Shown here: in pieces, positions 34,559 to 43,375 of the stretch
Layout of the letters: every line of letters starts with the position of its first letter
Numbering within the stretch: position 1 is the stretch's first letter
Assembly (NCBI GenBank): GCA_019694165.1
Contig: JAIBCL010000001.1
Location: forward strand, 62,001-126,000
Direction: 5' to 3'
Length of the DNA stretch: 64,000 nt
Source: Verrucomicrobiaceae bacterium
GTDB lineage: Bacteria > Verrucomicrobiota > Verrucomicrobiia > Verrucomicrobiales > Verrucomicrobiaceae
Notes under the pieces: generated by a model
Told to the model about the DNA's origin: nothing
Databases searched by the model: none
What the model saw: only the letters and a program-made list of their open reading frames with translations
Program-made: the position numbers and the translations under genes

Positions 34559-36859
34559 ATGTCTGTGCCGCACGTATTCATCAGTCACTCGTCAAAGGAC
34601 CGCCAATTCATCGAACGGGTGCTGCTGCCGCCGCTGCGCGAGCATGGCGTGCGCACATGGTTTTCTCCGCACGACATCCCGAGCCGGGCCGACTGGGAGA
34701 AGACGATTCGCGCGGCGCTCAACGAATGCGACTGGTTCCTCGTCGCCCTGTCACCTGACGCGATCAAATCCGACTGGGTGCAGGCCGAGGTACACTGGGC
34801 GCTCGACAACCGCAAAGGCCGCTTTGTCTCCACCATCCTCGAGACCTGCACGCCTTCCGATTTGCATCTCCAGCTCATCCGCTACCAGCACATCGACTTC
34901 CGCGGCGACACCGCCGCCGCGATCCGCAAGCTGCTCGCCGTCTGGTCGCTTGAGGAGCAGCGCTCGCTGGCCGTCGAGTTCATGTGCCGCGACGAACCGG
35001 CGGCGCCAGCCCGCACCGTACTCGTGCATGTGCGCGATCTGGTGCGCATCGGCCGTGCGCCAAACTGCGACCTGCTGATCAATTCCCCGTGCGTCTCGCG
35101 CTTTCATGCATTCATCGAACACGAGGCGCGCGAGGGAAAGCTCTGGCTTATCACCACCGGCGCCAAAGCCGGCACGCGAGTAAACGGAAACGTTGTCACG
35201 GAGAGAGTTGCGCTGGCGGAGGGCGACAAGATCGAGGCGGGCGATGCCACGATCATTGTCCAGCGGATCATCAGCTCCAAAGTCGAACCTGCCAGAGCCG
35301 AAAGTGACACGGAGCGGCCGGTGTCTGTTTCAGTCCGGCGGGCCGTGCCGTCCCGACGGAAGCACGGCGATGTCATCAAGGACGAGGAACGCGAGCGGCC
35401 AGCGGCTGCACGGAAGCAGACGCCGGACGCCGCCCGTCGTGTGGAGCGCGCGGAAGCCGCGAGAAGGAGAAAGCAAGAGAAGGCCCGGCAGGCCGAGGAA
35501 GCCAAAGCCGCATGGACAAAGGCGGTTTATGAAAATGCCGAGGCGGAGATCATGGCTGCCAAACGCAACGATGCACTCAAAGCCGCGGAGACCGAAACAG
35601 GCCAGCGCCAGAATCACGATGCCCTCGCGACGGCGGCGGATGACGGGCCGACCATGCGAGCCGCCGCCACCACCGTCGGGACAACCCGTCAAGATGCAGC
35701 CATCGTGGCCGGACAGCCGGCAGCGGCAGCACCGCCGGCCTCGCCCAGCCGGCCTCAGCTTCCCGTTTTCTCTTCGGCCACGGGAAAGGAACCGACGGAC
35801 TGGATCCACTTCCAGTGCAGCGTGTGCGGGATCATGGTGGCCGTGCCCGGGCAGTTGGCCGGCAAACAGGGGCGCTGTGAGCGGTGCGCGCAGAGGATCA
35901 CGGCAGCGCGACATTCCCTGCCGCTGTCAGCGCCGTCGGCTGGCCCTCGTTCCACAGCCTCCATCTCGCCGCTGTCGGCGATTAAGAACCCACCGGGTGC
36001 AGCCGCCGCCTGTGCGCAGGCAAGGCAGAGCTATGCGACCGGCGACTATGCAAAGGCACAGGAGCAGTTCTCCCAGGCCATCCAAGTTGAATCCGGCAAG
36101 GCGTCTCACTACGCGGAGCGGGCCGCCGTCTGGTGCAAACTGGGCAAGCCGGACGATGCAGTTGCCGACCTTTCGACCGCCATCGCGCTGGAGCCGGAAA
36201 ACACCAGCTTCTACAATCAACGCGGAATCGTGACGGCCTTCACGCTGGCGAAATACGCGGAGGCATTGGCGGACTTCAACAAGGTGATCGGCTCCGCGCG
36301 ACCATCCGCCGTCAATTATCATCATCGGGGGAGGACGCTGTCATTCCTCGGCAAGCATGTCGAGGCGCTGGCCGACCATGAGAAGGCGATTGAGCTGGGC
36401 GGAAAGGACGCCGTCTACTATTGCTTTCGCGGAGTCGCCCGCAGGAATCTGGGAGACTTGGCCGGCGCCATGGCGGACCTGGACCGGGCGCTTGCGATCG
36501 ACCCCAAGCACGCCTTCACGATCCAGATCAGGAACGGGCTGCTGGAGACAGCGAATCAGGCAAGGCTGGCCGAACTGCGCAAAACAGCCGAGGAGCGATT
36601 CGCGCGGGAACACTGGGAGACGGCCGCAATGGCGTTTGAAGAGCTGCTTGCGCTGGGGCAGCCTCTGGGCACGCATGGCCCGCGGCTCGTACGATGCCTG
36701 CTGAACGCCCACGAGATGCTGCTTGATGCGCATGCACGCCGGATCGAGGAAATCCTTGGGCAGCTCGAACGCGAGAAGCTCGTCGAGACGGCCAAAACGC
36801 TTCGGACTGAGTTTGACAAAAAGAAGCGTGGCAGTCGTCGCTCTTGGCTCAATTGGTAG
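34559..36859 (+). CDS. TIR-FHA-zinc ribbon-TPR multidomain protein
   Basis: 766 residues. Domain order: TIR (about 4-125, FISHSSKDRQFIERV, with E77 in SDWVQAEV at the place of the catalytic NADase Glu of enzymatic TIRs); FHA (about 150-240, with IGRAPNC and the phosphothreonine-binding SRFHAF); a Lys/Glu-rich charged helix (about 270-350); a short zinc ribbon (CSVCG ... CERCAQ, about 419-450); and at least four TPR units (about 480-690). No signal peptide or membrane segment. FHA binds phosphothreonine, TPRs bind proteins, and TIR domains either cleave NAD or act as adaptors. This suggests a phosphorylation-controlled TIR effector or scaffold; that is inference. It lies 13 bases upstream of a small secreted protein gene. 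Confidence 0.9.
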   Translation: MSVPHVFISHSSKDRQFIERVLLPPLREHGVRTWFSPHDIPSRADWEKTIRAALNECDWFLVALSPDAIKSDWVQAEVHWALDNRKGRFVSTILETCTPSDLHLQLIRYQHIDFRGDTAAAIRKLLAVWSLEEQRSLAVEFMCRDEPAAPARTVLVHVRDLVRIGRAPNCDLLINSPCVSRFHAFIEHEAREGKLWLITTGAKAGTRVNGNVVTERVALAEGDKIEAGDATIIVQRIISSKVEPARAESDTERPVSVSVRRAVPSRRKHGDVIKDEERERPAAARKQTPDAARRVERAEAARRRKQEKARQAEEAKAAWTKAVYENAEAEIMAAKRNDALKAAETETGQRQNHDALATAADDGPTMRAAATTVGTTRQDAAIVAGQPAAAAPPASPSRPQLPVFSSATGKEPTDWIHFQCSVCGIMVAVPGQLAGKQGRCERCAQRITAARHSLPLSAPSAGPRSTASISPLSAIKNPPGAAAACAQARQSYATGDYAKAQEQFSQAIQVESGKASHYAERAAVWCKLGKPDDAVADLSTAIALEPENTSFYNQRGIVTAFTLAKYAEALADFNKVIGSARPSAVNYHHRGRTLSFLGKHVEALADHEKAIELGGKDAVYYCFRGVARRNLGDLAGAMADLDRALAIDPKHAFTIQIRNGLLETANQARLAELRKTAEERFAREHWETAAMAFEELLALGQPLGTHGPRLVRCLLNAHEMLLDAHARRIEEILGQLEREKLVETAKTLRTEFDKKKRGSRRSWLNW

Positions 36860-36872
36860 TATTTTCGCGATC

Positions 36873-37304
36873 ATGAAAACATCTCGATGCCTTGCGTTCG
36901 CGGTCGCGGTCCTCGCCGTTTCATCAAACCTCCATGCCGCTGACCCGCTGACGAAACTGGCGTCCATCCATGATTTCGCCTTCGGGGGTGTCGGGTTCAC
37001 GGGGATCACCTCGAAGGGTGAGGTCGCGTTTCGCGAAGTGATGGAGCGCAAGACGGCGGCGGCGGACTTTCTGGCGCTGCTGGATTCGGGGAATCCGCAG
37101 GCGAAGTGCTATGCGCTGGTCGGTTTGCGGTTGCTCGATCCGACGGCGTTCGGCACGCAGGTGAAGCGATTTGAGAAGGACAAGACAAAAGTCTCCACCA
37201 TGGCGGGCTGCATGATCTCGGAGCAGTTGATGCTGTCGGTGGTGGCGAACATCTCGGCGGGGCGATACGACGAGCAGGCGAAGCGGAAGGACGTGCGAAG
37301 GTGA
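36873..37304 (+). CDS. Small secreted protein of unknown function
   Basis: 143 residues. ATG 36873 opens a signal peptide (CLAFAVAVLAVSSNLHAAD). The mature part is mostly helical, with VMERKTAAADFLALLDSGNP and QAKCYALVGLRLLDPTAFG resembling a HEAT-like pair; GCMISEQLMLSVVANISAG follows. No family is recognised. It starts 13 bases after the TIR-FHA-TPR stop, and its own stop almost abuts the ppnP region, so a common transcript is likely. Whether it works with the TIR protein is not shown. Confidence 0.65.
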   Translation: MKTSRCLAFAVAVLAVSSNLHAADPLTKLASIHDFAFGGVGFTGITSKGEVAFREVMERKTAAADFLALLDSGNPQAKCYALVGLRLLDPTAFGTQVKRFEKDKTKVSTMAGCMISEQLMLSVVANISAGRYDEQAKRKDVRR

Positions 37305-37354
37305 TGCGGACCGGGCTTGCCGCGCGCGGGTTCATCGTCTATCGCTCGCGCCCT

Positions 37355-37687
37355 ATGCCTGCCATCCCCACCGAGTTCCCCGGAGTCACCGCCGTCGCGA
37401 AAGCCAACGTGTATTTCGACGGCAAGGTCGTCAGCCACACCATTCTCTGCCCGGACGGCAGCAAGAAGACGCTCGGCCTGATTTATCCGGGTGACTTTCA
37501 CTTCGGCACCGCCAAGGCGGAACGCATGGAAGTCGTGGCGGGCGACTGCGTGGTAAAACTCGACGGCAGCGACACCAAGACGGGCTACACCGGCGGCCAG
37601 TTCTTCGACGTGCCGGCAAACAGCGGCTTCGACATCTCGGTGGCCGGCGGGATATGCGAGTACATCTGCTCGTTCCTCGACTCGTGA
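37355..37687 (+). CDS. ppnP: Pyrimidine/purine nucleoside phosphorylase PpnP
   Basis: 110 residues. ATG 37355 gives the usual length for this small cupin-fold family (about 95-110). YFDGKVVSHTI, KTLGLIYPGDFHFGTAKAE and ERMEVVAGDCVVKLDG follow the PpnP/YaiE pattern, ending FFDVPANSGFDISVAG. PpnP splits many nucleosides with phosphate to base and ribose-1-phosphate. An upstream start at 37301 would overlap the preceding stop and add 18 unlikely residues. It lies between the small secreted protein and ispF on the same strand. Confidence 0.88.
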   Translation: MPAIPTEFPGVTAVAKANVYFDGKVVSHTILCPDGSKKTLGLIYPGDFHFGTAKAERMEVVAGDCVVKLDGSDTKTGYTGGQFFDVPANSGFDISVAGGICEYICSFLDS

Positions 37688-37702
37688 CCCGACCGTGCAG
37701 CC

Positions 37703-38176
37703 ATGACTCGCACAGGCATCGGCTATGACGTGCATCCGTTTGAAGACGGCCGGCCGCTTGTGCTCGGCGGCGTCACGATCCCGCACCCGCGCGGGCTGAA
37801 GGGCCACTCGGATGCCGACGTGCTCTGCCACGCCATCGCCGACGCCGTGCTCGGCGCGCTCGGCGAGCCGGACATCGGCCATTTTTTTCCGCCGGGCGAT
37901 CCGGCGATCAAGGGCATCAGCAGCCTGAAGATTCTCGAGAAATGCGCGGCCCTCGCGGCGGAGAAGGGTGCGCGCATCGGGAACATCGACGCATCGCTCA
38001 TCGCCGAAGCGCCGAAGGTCCTGCCTCACGCTTCAGCGATGAAAGCGCACATCAGCACCGCACTGGGCATCACTCCCGGCCAGGTGGGCCTCAAGGCCAC
38101 GACCAACGAGAAGCTCGGCTTCGTCGGCCGCGGCGAAGGCATCGCGGCGATGGCAGTGGCGTGCATCGAAATGTAA
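37703..38176 (+). CDS. ispF: 2-C-methyl-D-erythritol 2,4-cyclodiphosphate synthase IspF
   Basis: 157 residues, normal for the family. The metal ligands are visible in GIGYDVHPF (Asp8, His10) and KGHSDADVLCHA (His42 region). The conserved C-terminal KATTNEKLGFVGRGEGIAA is complete. IspF makes the cyclic diphosphate in the non-mevalonate isoprenoid pathway. It starts 16 bases after ppnP and is followed by a strong hairpin, so it probably ends this transcript. Confidence 0.97.
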   Translation: MTRTGIGYDVHPFEDGRPLVLGGVTIPHPRGLKGHSDADVLCHAIADAVLGALGEPDIGHFFPPGDPAIKGISSLKILEKCAALAAEKGARIGNIDASLIAEAPKVLPHASAMKAHISTALGITPGQVGLKATTNEKLGFVGRGEGIAAMAVACIEM

Positions 38177-38183
38177 GGACACA

Positions 38184-38213
38184 AAGAAGGGCGGAACATT
38201 GTCCGCCCTTCTT
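38184..38213. terminator. Bidirectional hairpin terminator between ispF and the aminotransferase gene
   Basis: A perfect 12-base stem, AAGAAGGGCGGA / TCCGCCCTTCTT, with a 6-base loop lies in the short gap between convergent genes. A/T-rich ends on both sides suit termination in either direction. Confidence 0.85.
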
Positions 38214-38265
38214 CCCGAGTCTTTTTCTCCTTCGCCGGCAATGGTGGCCGGCATTCTATTCCTGG

Positions 38266-39432
38266 TTAGTGTTGCGCACAGAATTCCTCGAAGCGGTCCA
38301 TGCCGCCGTTGATGACGTCGAGACCGGTGGCGTAGCTGAAGCGGACGGTGTGCTCGGCTCCGAAGGCCACGCCGGGAACGGCGGCAACCTTGGCCTTGCT
38401 GAGCAGCTTCTCGCAGAAGTTCACGCTCTTGATGCCGATGGGCTCGATGTTCACGAGGAAATAGAATGCGCCGAGCGGCTCGACGACGCGCACGTTCTTG
38501 ATGCCCTGCAGGCGGTTCAGCATGTACTGGCGGCGCACGTCGAACTCGTCGCGCATGTCGGCCACGATCTGCTGATCACCCTGGAGCGCCGCGATGGCGC
38601 CGAATTGCGCAAAGGTCGTGGGATTCGATGTCGTGTGGCTTTGCAGCGTGTCGATGGCGTCGGCGATCTTTTTCGGCGCCGCGGTGTAGCCAAGGCGCCA
38701 GCCGGTCATGGCGTAGGCCTTGGAGAAGCCGTTGATGGTGATCGTGTGCTCGTAAATATCCTTGCTGAGCGAAGCGAGGCTGACGTGCTTGTTCCCGCCA
38801 TAGACGAGCTTTTCGTAGATCTCGTCGGAAAGGATCACGATGCCTTCGCCCACAGCGATCTCGCCGAGCTTGCGAAGCTCGTCCTCGCTGTAAACGGAGC
38901 CGGTCGGATTGCCGGGAGAGTTGATGATGATCATCTTCGTCAGCGGGGACATGGCGTCCTCGAACTCCTCGGGCGTGATCTTCCAGCCGTTCTCCTGCTT
39001 CGTGTCCACGATCACCGGCACACCGCCGACGAGGCGGACCATTTCGGGATAGCTGGTCCAATACGGCGCGGGAATGATGACTTCGTCGCCCGGATTCACG
39101 GTGGCGAGGATGGCGTTGTAGCACGAGTGCTTCGCGCCGCAGTTCACGCTGATCTGGCCGGCTTCGTACTGCAGGTTGTTGTCCACCATCAGCTTGGCTG
39201 CGATGGCCTCGCGCAGTTCCACGAGACCGGCGCTCTCGGTGTAGCGGGTCTGGCCGTCATTGAGCGCCTTGATCGCGGCCTGCACGATGTGGTTGGGCGT
39301 GTTGAAGTCAGGCTCGCCGGCGCCGAAGCTAAGCACGTCCACACCCTGCTTCTTGAGAGCCTTCGCCTGGCTGGTGATCGAGAGGGTCATCGAGGGCGCC
39401 ACTTCGGCGACGTTTTTTGCGATAAAATCCAT
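38266..39432 (-). CDS. aspC: Class I aspartate aminotransferase
   Basis: 388 residues. The PLP-binding lysine lies in INGFSKAYAMTGWRLGY. NSPGNPTGSVYSEDEL and LSDEIYEKLVYGG are the standard cofactor and substrate motifs of the AAT I-gamma group, and the N-terminus MDFIAKNVAEVAPSMTLSIT is typical of bacterial aspartate transaminases. It moves the amino group between aspartate and 2-oxoglutarate; related enzymes may also accept prephenate. A TTGACA-like -35 lies upstream on the minus strand (39499-39494) without a good -10. Confidence 0.93.
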   Translation of the reverse strand: MDFIAKNVAEVAPSMTLSITSQAKALKKQGVDVLSFGAGEPDFNTPNHIVQAAIKALNDGQTRYTESAGLVELREAIAAKLMVDNNLQYEAGQISVNCGAKHSCYNAILATVNPGDEVIIPAPYWTSYPEMVRLVGGVPVIVDTKQENGWKITPEEFEDAMSPLTKMIIINSPGNPTGSVYSEDELRKLGEIAVGEGIVILSDEIYEKLVYGGNKHVSLASLSKDIYEHTITINGFSKAYAMTGWRLGYTAAPKKIADAIDTLQSHTTSNPTTFAQFGAIAALQGDQQIVADMRDEFDVRRQYMLNRLQGIKNVRVVEPLGAFYFLVNIEPIGIKSVNFCEKLLSKAKVAAVPGVAFGAEHTVRFSYATGLDVINGGMDRFEEFCAQH

Positions 39433-39637
39433 GGAGATGCTGTGGGTAGGTCAGGGTTAAAATGGGCGGCTAAGAAGGACGTTTTCGAGGTATTGTCAAC
39501 AAATGGAACCGACCATCAGGGCGGGGTTTTTGCGAGGCGCCGCTGTCGCCACACGAATGGGGGACGAAACACTGCCGTCGAGCCACACCAGGCCATCTCC
39601 CGCACATTGCGCGGGTCCCGGCCTTCGGGGAGCAGAT

Positions 39638-41077
39638 TCACCTCCTGCTCACTGGCGATGGTTTTTCCGCGGGCAGTTGCGGACCCTTGTCCGGCGGCAT
39701 GGACTGATGCCAGCTCATGGCAGCCTGCTTGAGCCGTGCGACGACCTCGGGGTGGTCGCTCGCGCAGTCGTGCCTCTCCCCGCGGTCCGCCTCCATGTCG
39801 TAAAGCGATGCATTCAGGCCGTCATACTCGCACAGCAGCTTCCAGCGGCCTTCACGCACGCTCAGGTCCGGCTGTGACTCGGCGATGTGCGGCAGCCAGT
39901 TCTTCCGATCCGGCGGGCGACGCCAGAAGACCGGCGCCTGCCGCGACGCGGTGCCACGGCCCAGCAAGACAGGAGCGAGATCTTCTCCATCAAAGCTGAC
40001 GCCCGACGGCTTCTTCACGCCGGCGATAGTGAGCATCGACGGAACGAGATCAAAGGCGGCGAAGACGGACGTCTCGTTGCGCGTGCCTGCCCTGCCCTTC
40101 TCCATCAATCCAGGCGCCCACGCGATAAGCGGGGAGCGCGTGCCGCCTTCGTAGATGGTGGTCTTCCAGCCGCGGAACGGACCGTGACTGCCGCCGCTGG
40201 GCTCGGGGCCGTTGTCGGAGCAAAAGAGCAGCAGGGTGTTGTCGCGCAGTGCTGCGTCACTCCGCAGCCGCTCAAAAAACTTGCCAAGCTGCCGGTCCAT
40301 CTCTTCGAGCACGGCGCGGTACATCTCGTGCTTCGAGTGCCCCCACTTCTCGACGGGCGGCCACCAGGGGCTGTGCACGTCGTCGGGCCAGAGATTGATG
40401 AAGAAGGGCTTCTTTTCAATTCGCGCCTTGTCGATGAATGCGAGCGCAGCATCGACGAATCCGGTTGTGATCCGTGAGCGCAGCATCCACGTCACCGGCT
40501 GGCCGAGACGCTCGGCATCCTGCCATATTTTGCCGGGCTTTTCATCGCCGGGCTTCAAAGTCAGCGGCAGCAGCTTCGCTCCCATGCCCTCGAAGTTGGT
40601 GAGCGACGCATCAAATCCATACGCACTGATGGGCGGCGCGTCGTCCACGTCGCGCTGGCCGCCGAGGTGCCACTTGCCGAAGTGACCCGTCGCATAGCCG
40701 GCATCATGCAGGATGCGCGCGGTCGTCGGCGCCTTCACATCGAGCCAGTCGGCCACGCCGCGCCGCGCATTCGTCGCGCGACCGTCGAGATACGATGTGA
40801 TGCGCCAGCGCTGCGGATACTGCCCGGTGGTCAGCGCGCAGCGTGAGGCGGAGCAGATGGGTGAGTTCACGTAGAACTGGGTGAAGCGGATGCCCTCGGA
40901 AGCGATGCGATCGATGTTCGGCGTCCTGGCATCCTCATTGCCGAAGCACGACAGATCGCCCCAGCCCATGTCGTCGATGAGCACCATGACGATGTTCGGA
41001 CGCTGGCCGGCGGCACCGGCCCGGTCCGCAGGCCCGACCATGAAGAACAACAACAACAGACAGGCGGCGCATTTCAT
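39638..41077 (-). CDS. Secreted type I sulfatase
   Basis: 479 residues; ATG 41077 opens a signal peptide (KCAACLLLLFFMVGPADRAG). The formylglycine motif is C75-S-A-S-R in NSPICSASRC, and the metal-binding VLIDDMGWGD and CSDNGPEPSGG motifs are present. The enzyme desulfates an aryl or carbohydrate sulfate after conversion of C75 to formylglycine. No catalytic FGE is seen in the window, so maturation must use one elsewhere or another route. It heads a minus-strand block of secreted hydrolases, consistent with sulfated-polysaccharide degradation. The stop is at 39640-39638. Confidence 0.93.
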   Translation of the reverse strand: MKCAACLLLLFFMVGPADRAGAAGQRPNIVMVLIDDMGWGDLSCFGNEDARTPNIDRIASEGIRFTQFYVNSPICSASRCALTTGQYPQRWRITSYLDGRATNARRGVADWLDVKAPTTARILHDAGYATGHFGKWHLGGQRDVDDAPPISAYGFDASLTNFEGMGAKLLPLTLKPGDEKPGKIWQDAERLGQPVTWMLRSRITTGFVDAALAFIDKARIEKKPFFINLWPDDVHSPWWPPVEKWGHSKHEMYRAVLEEMDRQLGKFFERLRSDAALRDNTLLLFCSDNGPEPSGGSHGPFRGWKTTIYEGGTRSPLIAWAPGLMEKGRAGTRNETSVFAAFDLVPSMLTIAGVKKPSGVSFDGEDLAPVLLGRGTASRQAPVFWRRPPDRKNWLPHIAESQPDLSVREGRWKLLCEYDGLNASLYDMEADRGERHDCASDHPEVVARLKQAAMSWHQSMPPDKGPQLPAEKPSPVSRR

Positions 41078-41129
41078 TGGCCCAGAGTTGCACACGGGGC
41101 CACGGCCCGTCAAACATCGCGACGCACGA

Positions 41130-41999
41130 TCACTCGAACCGCAAGGAATTCTCCACTTCGGCCAGCGCGCCATCGCCCGCCGCTCCGGCGAGGATTTTGC
41201 GCGATTCCACGTCGTCACTGAGCACCGCCTTCAAAAACGCTACGGTGTAGCTCTCGAAGATCGCGCGCCGCTTCGCATCGCTCCGGCCGCAGGCGATCTG
41301 ACCAAGAATGTCCGTGGGCGACTCCGGATCGAGGTGGGTGGCGCCGCGTACTTTTGCAACGAACTTCGGCCCGTGCAGCGCCAGTGCGAGCCGGCGCGAA
41401 TTGCCGCTCATGTTCCACGCCTGTGGCTCGCCGCGCAGGATGGCGCATGGAGCGTTCACTGCGCCCGCCACACGCAGCCATGACTCGTCCATGCCGACGG
41501 GATCAAGGCCGACCCACGCGTCCACCGGACGTTGAGCCATCGCGAGAAACGTGGTCAGCCCCCCCATCGAAAAGCCCGCCAGCGCCGCGCGCTGCGACGG
41601 CCTCGCCAGGAGTGCCAACCGGCCGCTGCGCAATTCGTCGGGCAGCGCCGCCAACACCCGTGCATTCAAGGCATGATCCGCGAGCGCCGGCTGGGTGGGC
41701 ACTGCCACAATGAACCCGTGCCCGGCCAGCAGCGCGCCCCAGCCGGCCATGTACCGCTTCGTGCGCGTGAATCCGTGCGCCACCACCACGAGCGGCGCTT
41801 CCGTGACCCGCGGCGGGTAATACATGGTCACGGACACGTCTTGTCCGGCGAGCACCAAGTGCAGATGTTCCTTGCGCACGCCGGCAGGCAGAACCGGCGC
41901 ACGGGTCCGTGTGGTGCTGTAAACAAACGCCGACAGCAACGCGCCACCGATGAAAAGACGCCGCAACCGCAGCCATGGTTTGCCACGCAAGAGATTCAT
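41130..41999 (-). CDS. Membrane-anchored alpha/beta hydrolase
   Basis: 289 residues from ATG 41999 (MNLLRGKPWLRLRRLFIGG); a GTG at 42038 would add 13 residues. One N-terminal membrane or signal segment is followed by an alpha/beta-hydrolase fold with an oxyanion region VVVAHGFTRTKRYMAG and nucleophile elbow GFSMGG. The late Asp (VGLDPVG) and His (ATHLDPESP) fit the triad. It resembles chlorophyllase/dienelactone-hydrolase-like esterases; the substrate is unknown. It lies between the sulfatase and the SGNH hydrolase genes. Confidence 0.82.
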   Translation of the reverse strand: MNLLRGKPWLRLRRLFIGGALLSAFVYSTTRTRAPVLPAGVRKEHLHLVLAGQDVSVTMYYPPRVTEAPLVVVAHGFTRTKRYMAGWGALLAGHGFIVAVPTQPALADHALNARVLAALPDELRSGRLALLARPSQRAALAGFSMGGLTTFLAMAQRPVDAWVGLDPVGMDESWLRVAGAVNAPCAILRGEPQAWNMSGNSRRLALALHGPKFVAKVRGATHLDPESPTDILGQIACGRSDAKRRAIFESYTVAFLKAVLSDDVESRKILAGAAGDGALAEVENSLRFE

Positions 42000-42056
42000 C
42001 AGGTCGTTCGCACTTGATCGAGGCGCTTCGGATTCCACCGCATCCCGGGCTGCGGA

Positions 42057-43289
42057 TCACCTCGCCGTCTCGACTTTGATCACATGCTTCACCGGCACCA
42101 GCTTTGCGTGGGCTTCGGCGTCGAGCTTCTCCTGCTTCGCCATCATCTTCTGCTTCAGCGTGTTCATCGCGGCGGCGAACTCAGGATCGGCCTTCGCGTC
42201 GGCAGCGAAGTTGCGGAAATTGGTGACCATTCCTTTGATCATCGGCGTCTCGTAGGCCTGCTTGTTGTTCACGGCGACTACGAGCGCGATGAAAGGCGCA
42301 TCGAGCGGCGACTTGTCGAACTCAGCAGCGAGGTTGATGCCCGCGCTGAGTTGCTCTTTCGTGAACTCCTTCGCTTCCATGCCCCAGGTAACCATTGCCT
42401 TCGCGCCGTCGAGGTTCTTCACGCGCAGCGTGTATCGGTTCAGCTCTTCGTCGAACTTGCAGAAGGCAGTGATCTTCCGCATCTCGGGCTCCAGGAAGAA
42501 CGGCCACTTCGAGCTCGTGATCTCGGCCACGCCGTTGCTGCCTGTGACGGCGTGACCATCGCTGCCTGTGCTCGCGCCCTTCATATCCACCGTGATGGTG
42601 CCGATGTTGCCGTCGAGGCCGAGACCCTTCAGAAACGCCGCAGCCATGAGCAGATGACCATTCGGCCCCGGATGCACGCCATCGCGACCGCACACATCGT
42701 AGTCCGCGCCGAGCTTCGCCTTCGCAGCGGCCATCGCCCTGATCATCTCATCATGCACATCGGCGAAGGCCGTGTGAAACTCAGCGGCCAGCTTTTTGTC
42801 GATGTCACGCAGGTGCGCGAGGTTGTCGTTGTATTGATCCGCTGTCGCGCCCGGCTTCACGAAATACTTCGTGTCCACCGCACCCGGCGAGCCCGCCACG
42901 ATGTTCGTCACACCGACTTTCTTCAGACCGGTCAAGACAACGCGCATCCACTTCTCGTAATCCGCGCCGATCGCCGGTGCATACGGCACGTAATGACCAT
43001 CGTTCATGCCGTAGCACGTCGTCGCCACCGTCGGATTGAAGACGCTCAGGTCATTCTCCAGCCGATTGCTGAATGCGATCGCCGTCTCGCCGCCCCATCC
43101 GAACTGGAAGCACTTGATGTCCTTCCGTCCGGTGCAGGCGAGCAGATACGTTTCGATGAATCGCGAGTAGAGCTTCTGCTCCGTGATCGAGTCACCGATG
43201 ATGGCGACGCGCGCGTTCGGAGGCAGTTGCAATTCGGCGAACGCCGGCGCCGCAAGAAGGATGGAAGCGAGCAGAGTGCGAATGTTCAT
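42057..43289 (-). CDS. Secreted SGNH/GDSL-family hydrolase
   Basis: 410 residues; ATG 43289 opens a signal peptide (IRTLLASILLAAPAFAELQ). Block I GDSITEQ (Ser34), block II GWGGE, block III GMND and block V DGVHP are all present, so the Ser-Asp-His catalysis is complete. The extra C-terminal ~150 residues are helical. SGNH enzymes in polysaccharide-degrading bacteria often remove acetyl groups from xylan or pectin, which would fit the GH10 enzyme, but the substrate is inferred only. Confidence 0.9.
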   Translation of the reverse strand: MNIRTLLASILLAAPAFAELQLPPNARVAIIGDSITEQKLYSRFIETYLLACTGRKDIKCFQFGWGGETAIAFSNRLENDLSVFNPTVATTCYGMNDGHYVPYAPAIGADYEKWMRVVLTGLKKVGVTNIVAGSPGAVDTKYFVKPGATADQYNDNLAHLRDIDKKLAAEFHTAFADVHDEMIRAMAAAKAKLGADYDVCGRDGVHPGPNGHLLMAAAFLKGLGLDGNIGTITVDMKGASTGSDGHAVTGSNGVAEITSSKWPFFLEPEMRKITAFCKFDEELNRYTLRVKNLDGAKAMVTWGMEAKEFTKEQLSAGINLAAEFDKSPLDAPFIALVVAVNNKQAYETPMIKGMVTNFRNFAADAKADPEFAAAMNTLKQKMMAKQEKLDAEAHAKLVPVKHVIKVETAR

Positions 43290-43375
43290 GGAAAGGGTCG
43301 ATAGGTTCTGTTCAGAAACGCCGGGCGCCGTGCATTGCAATCGGCATTTTGGGCGCAGATTCCGGCGCGCCGAGT

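Noticed and set aside
39494-39499. TTGACA upstream of the aspartate aminotransferase on the minus strand, as a promoter
   Set aside because: No acceptable -10 box at 16-18 bases, so not listed as a promoter.
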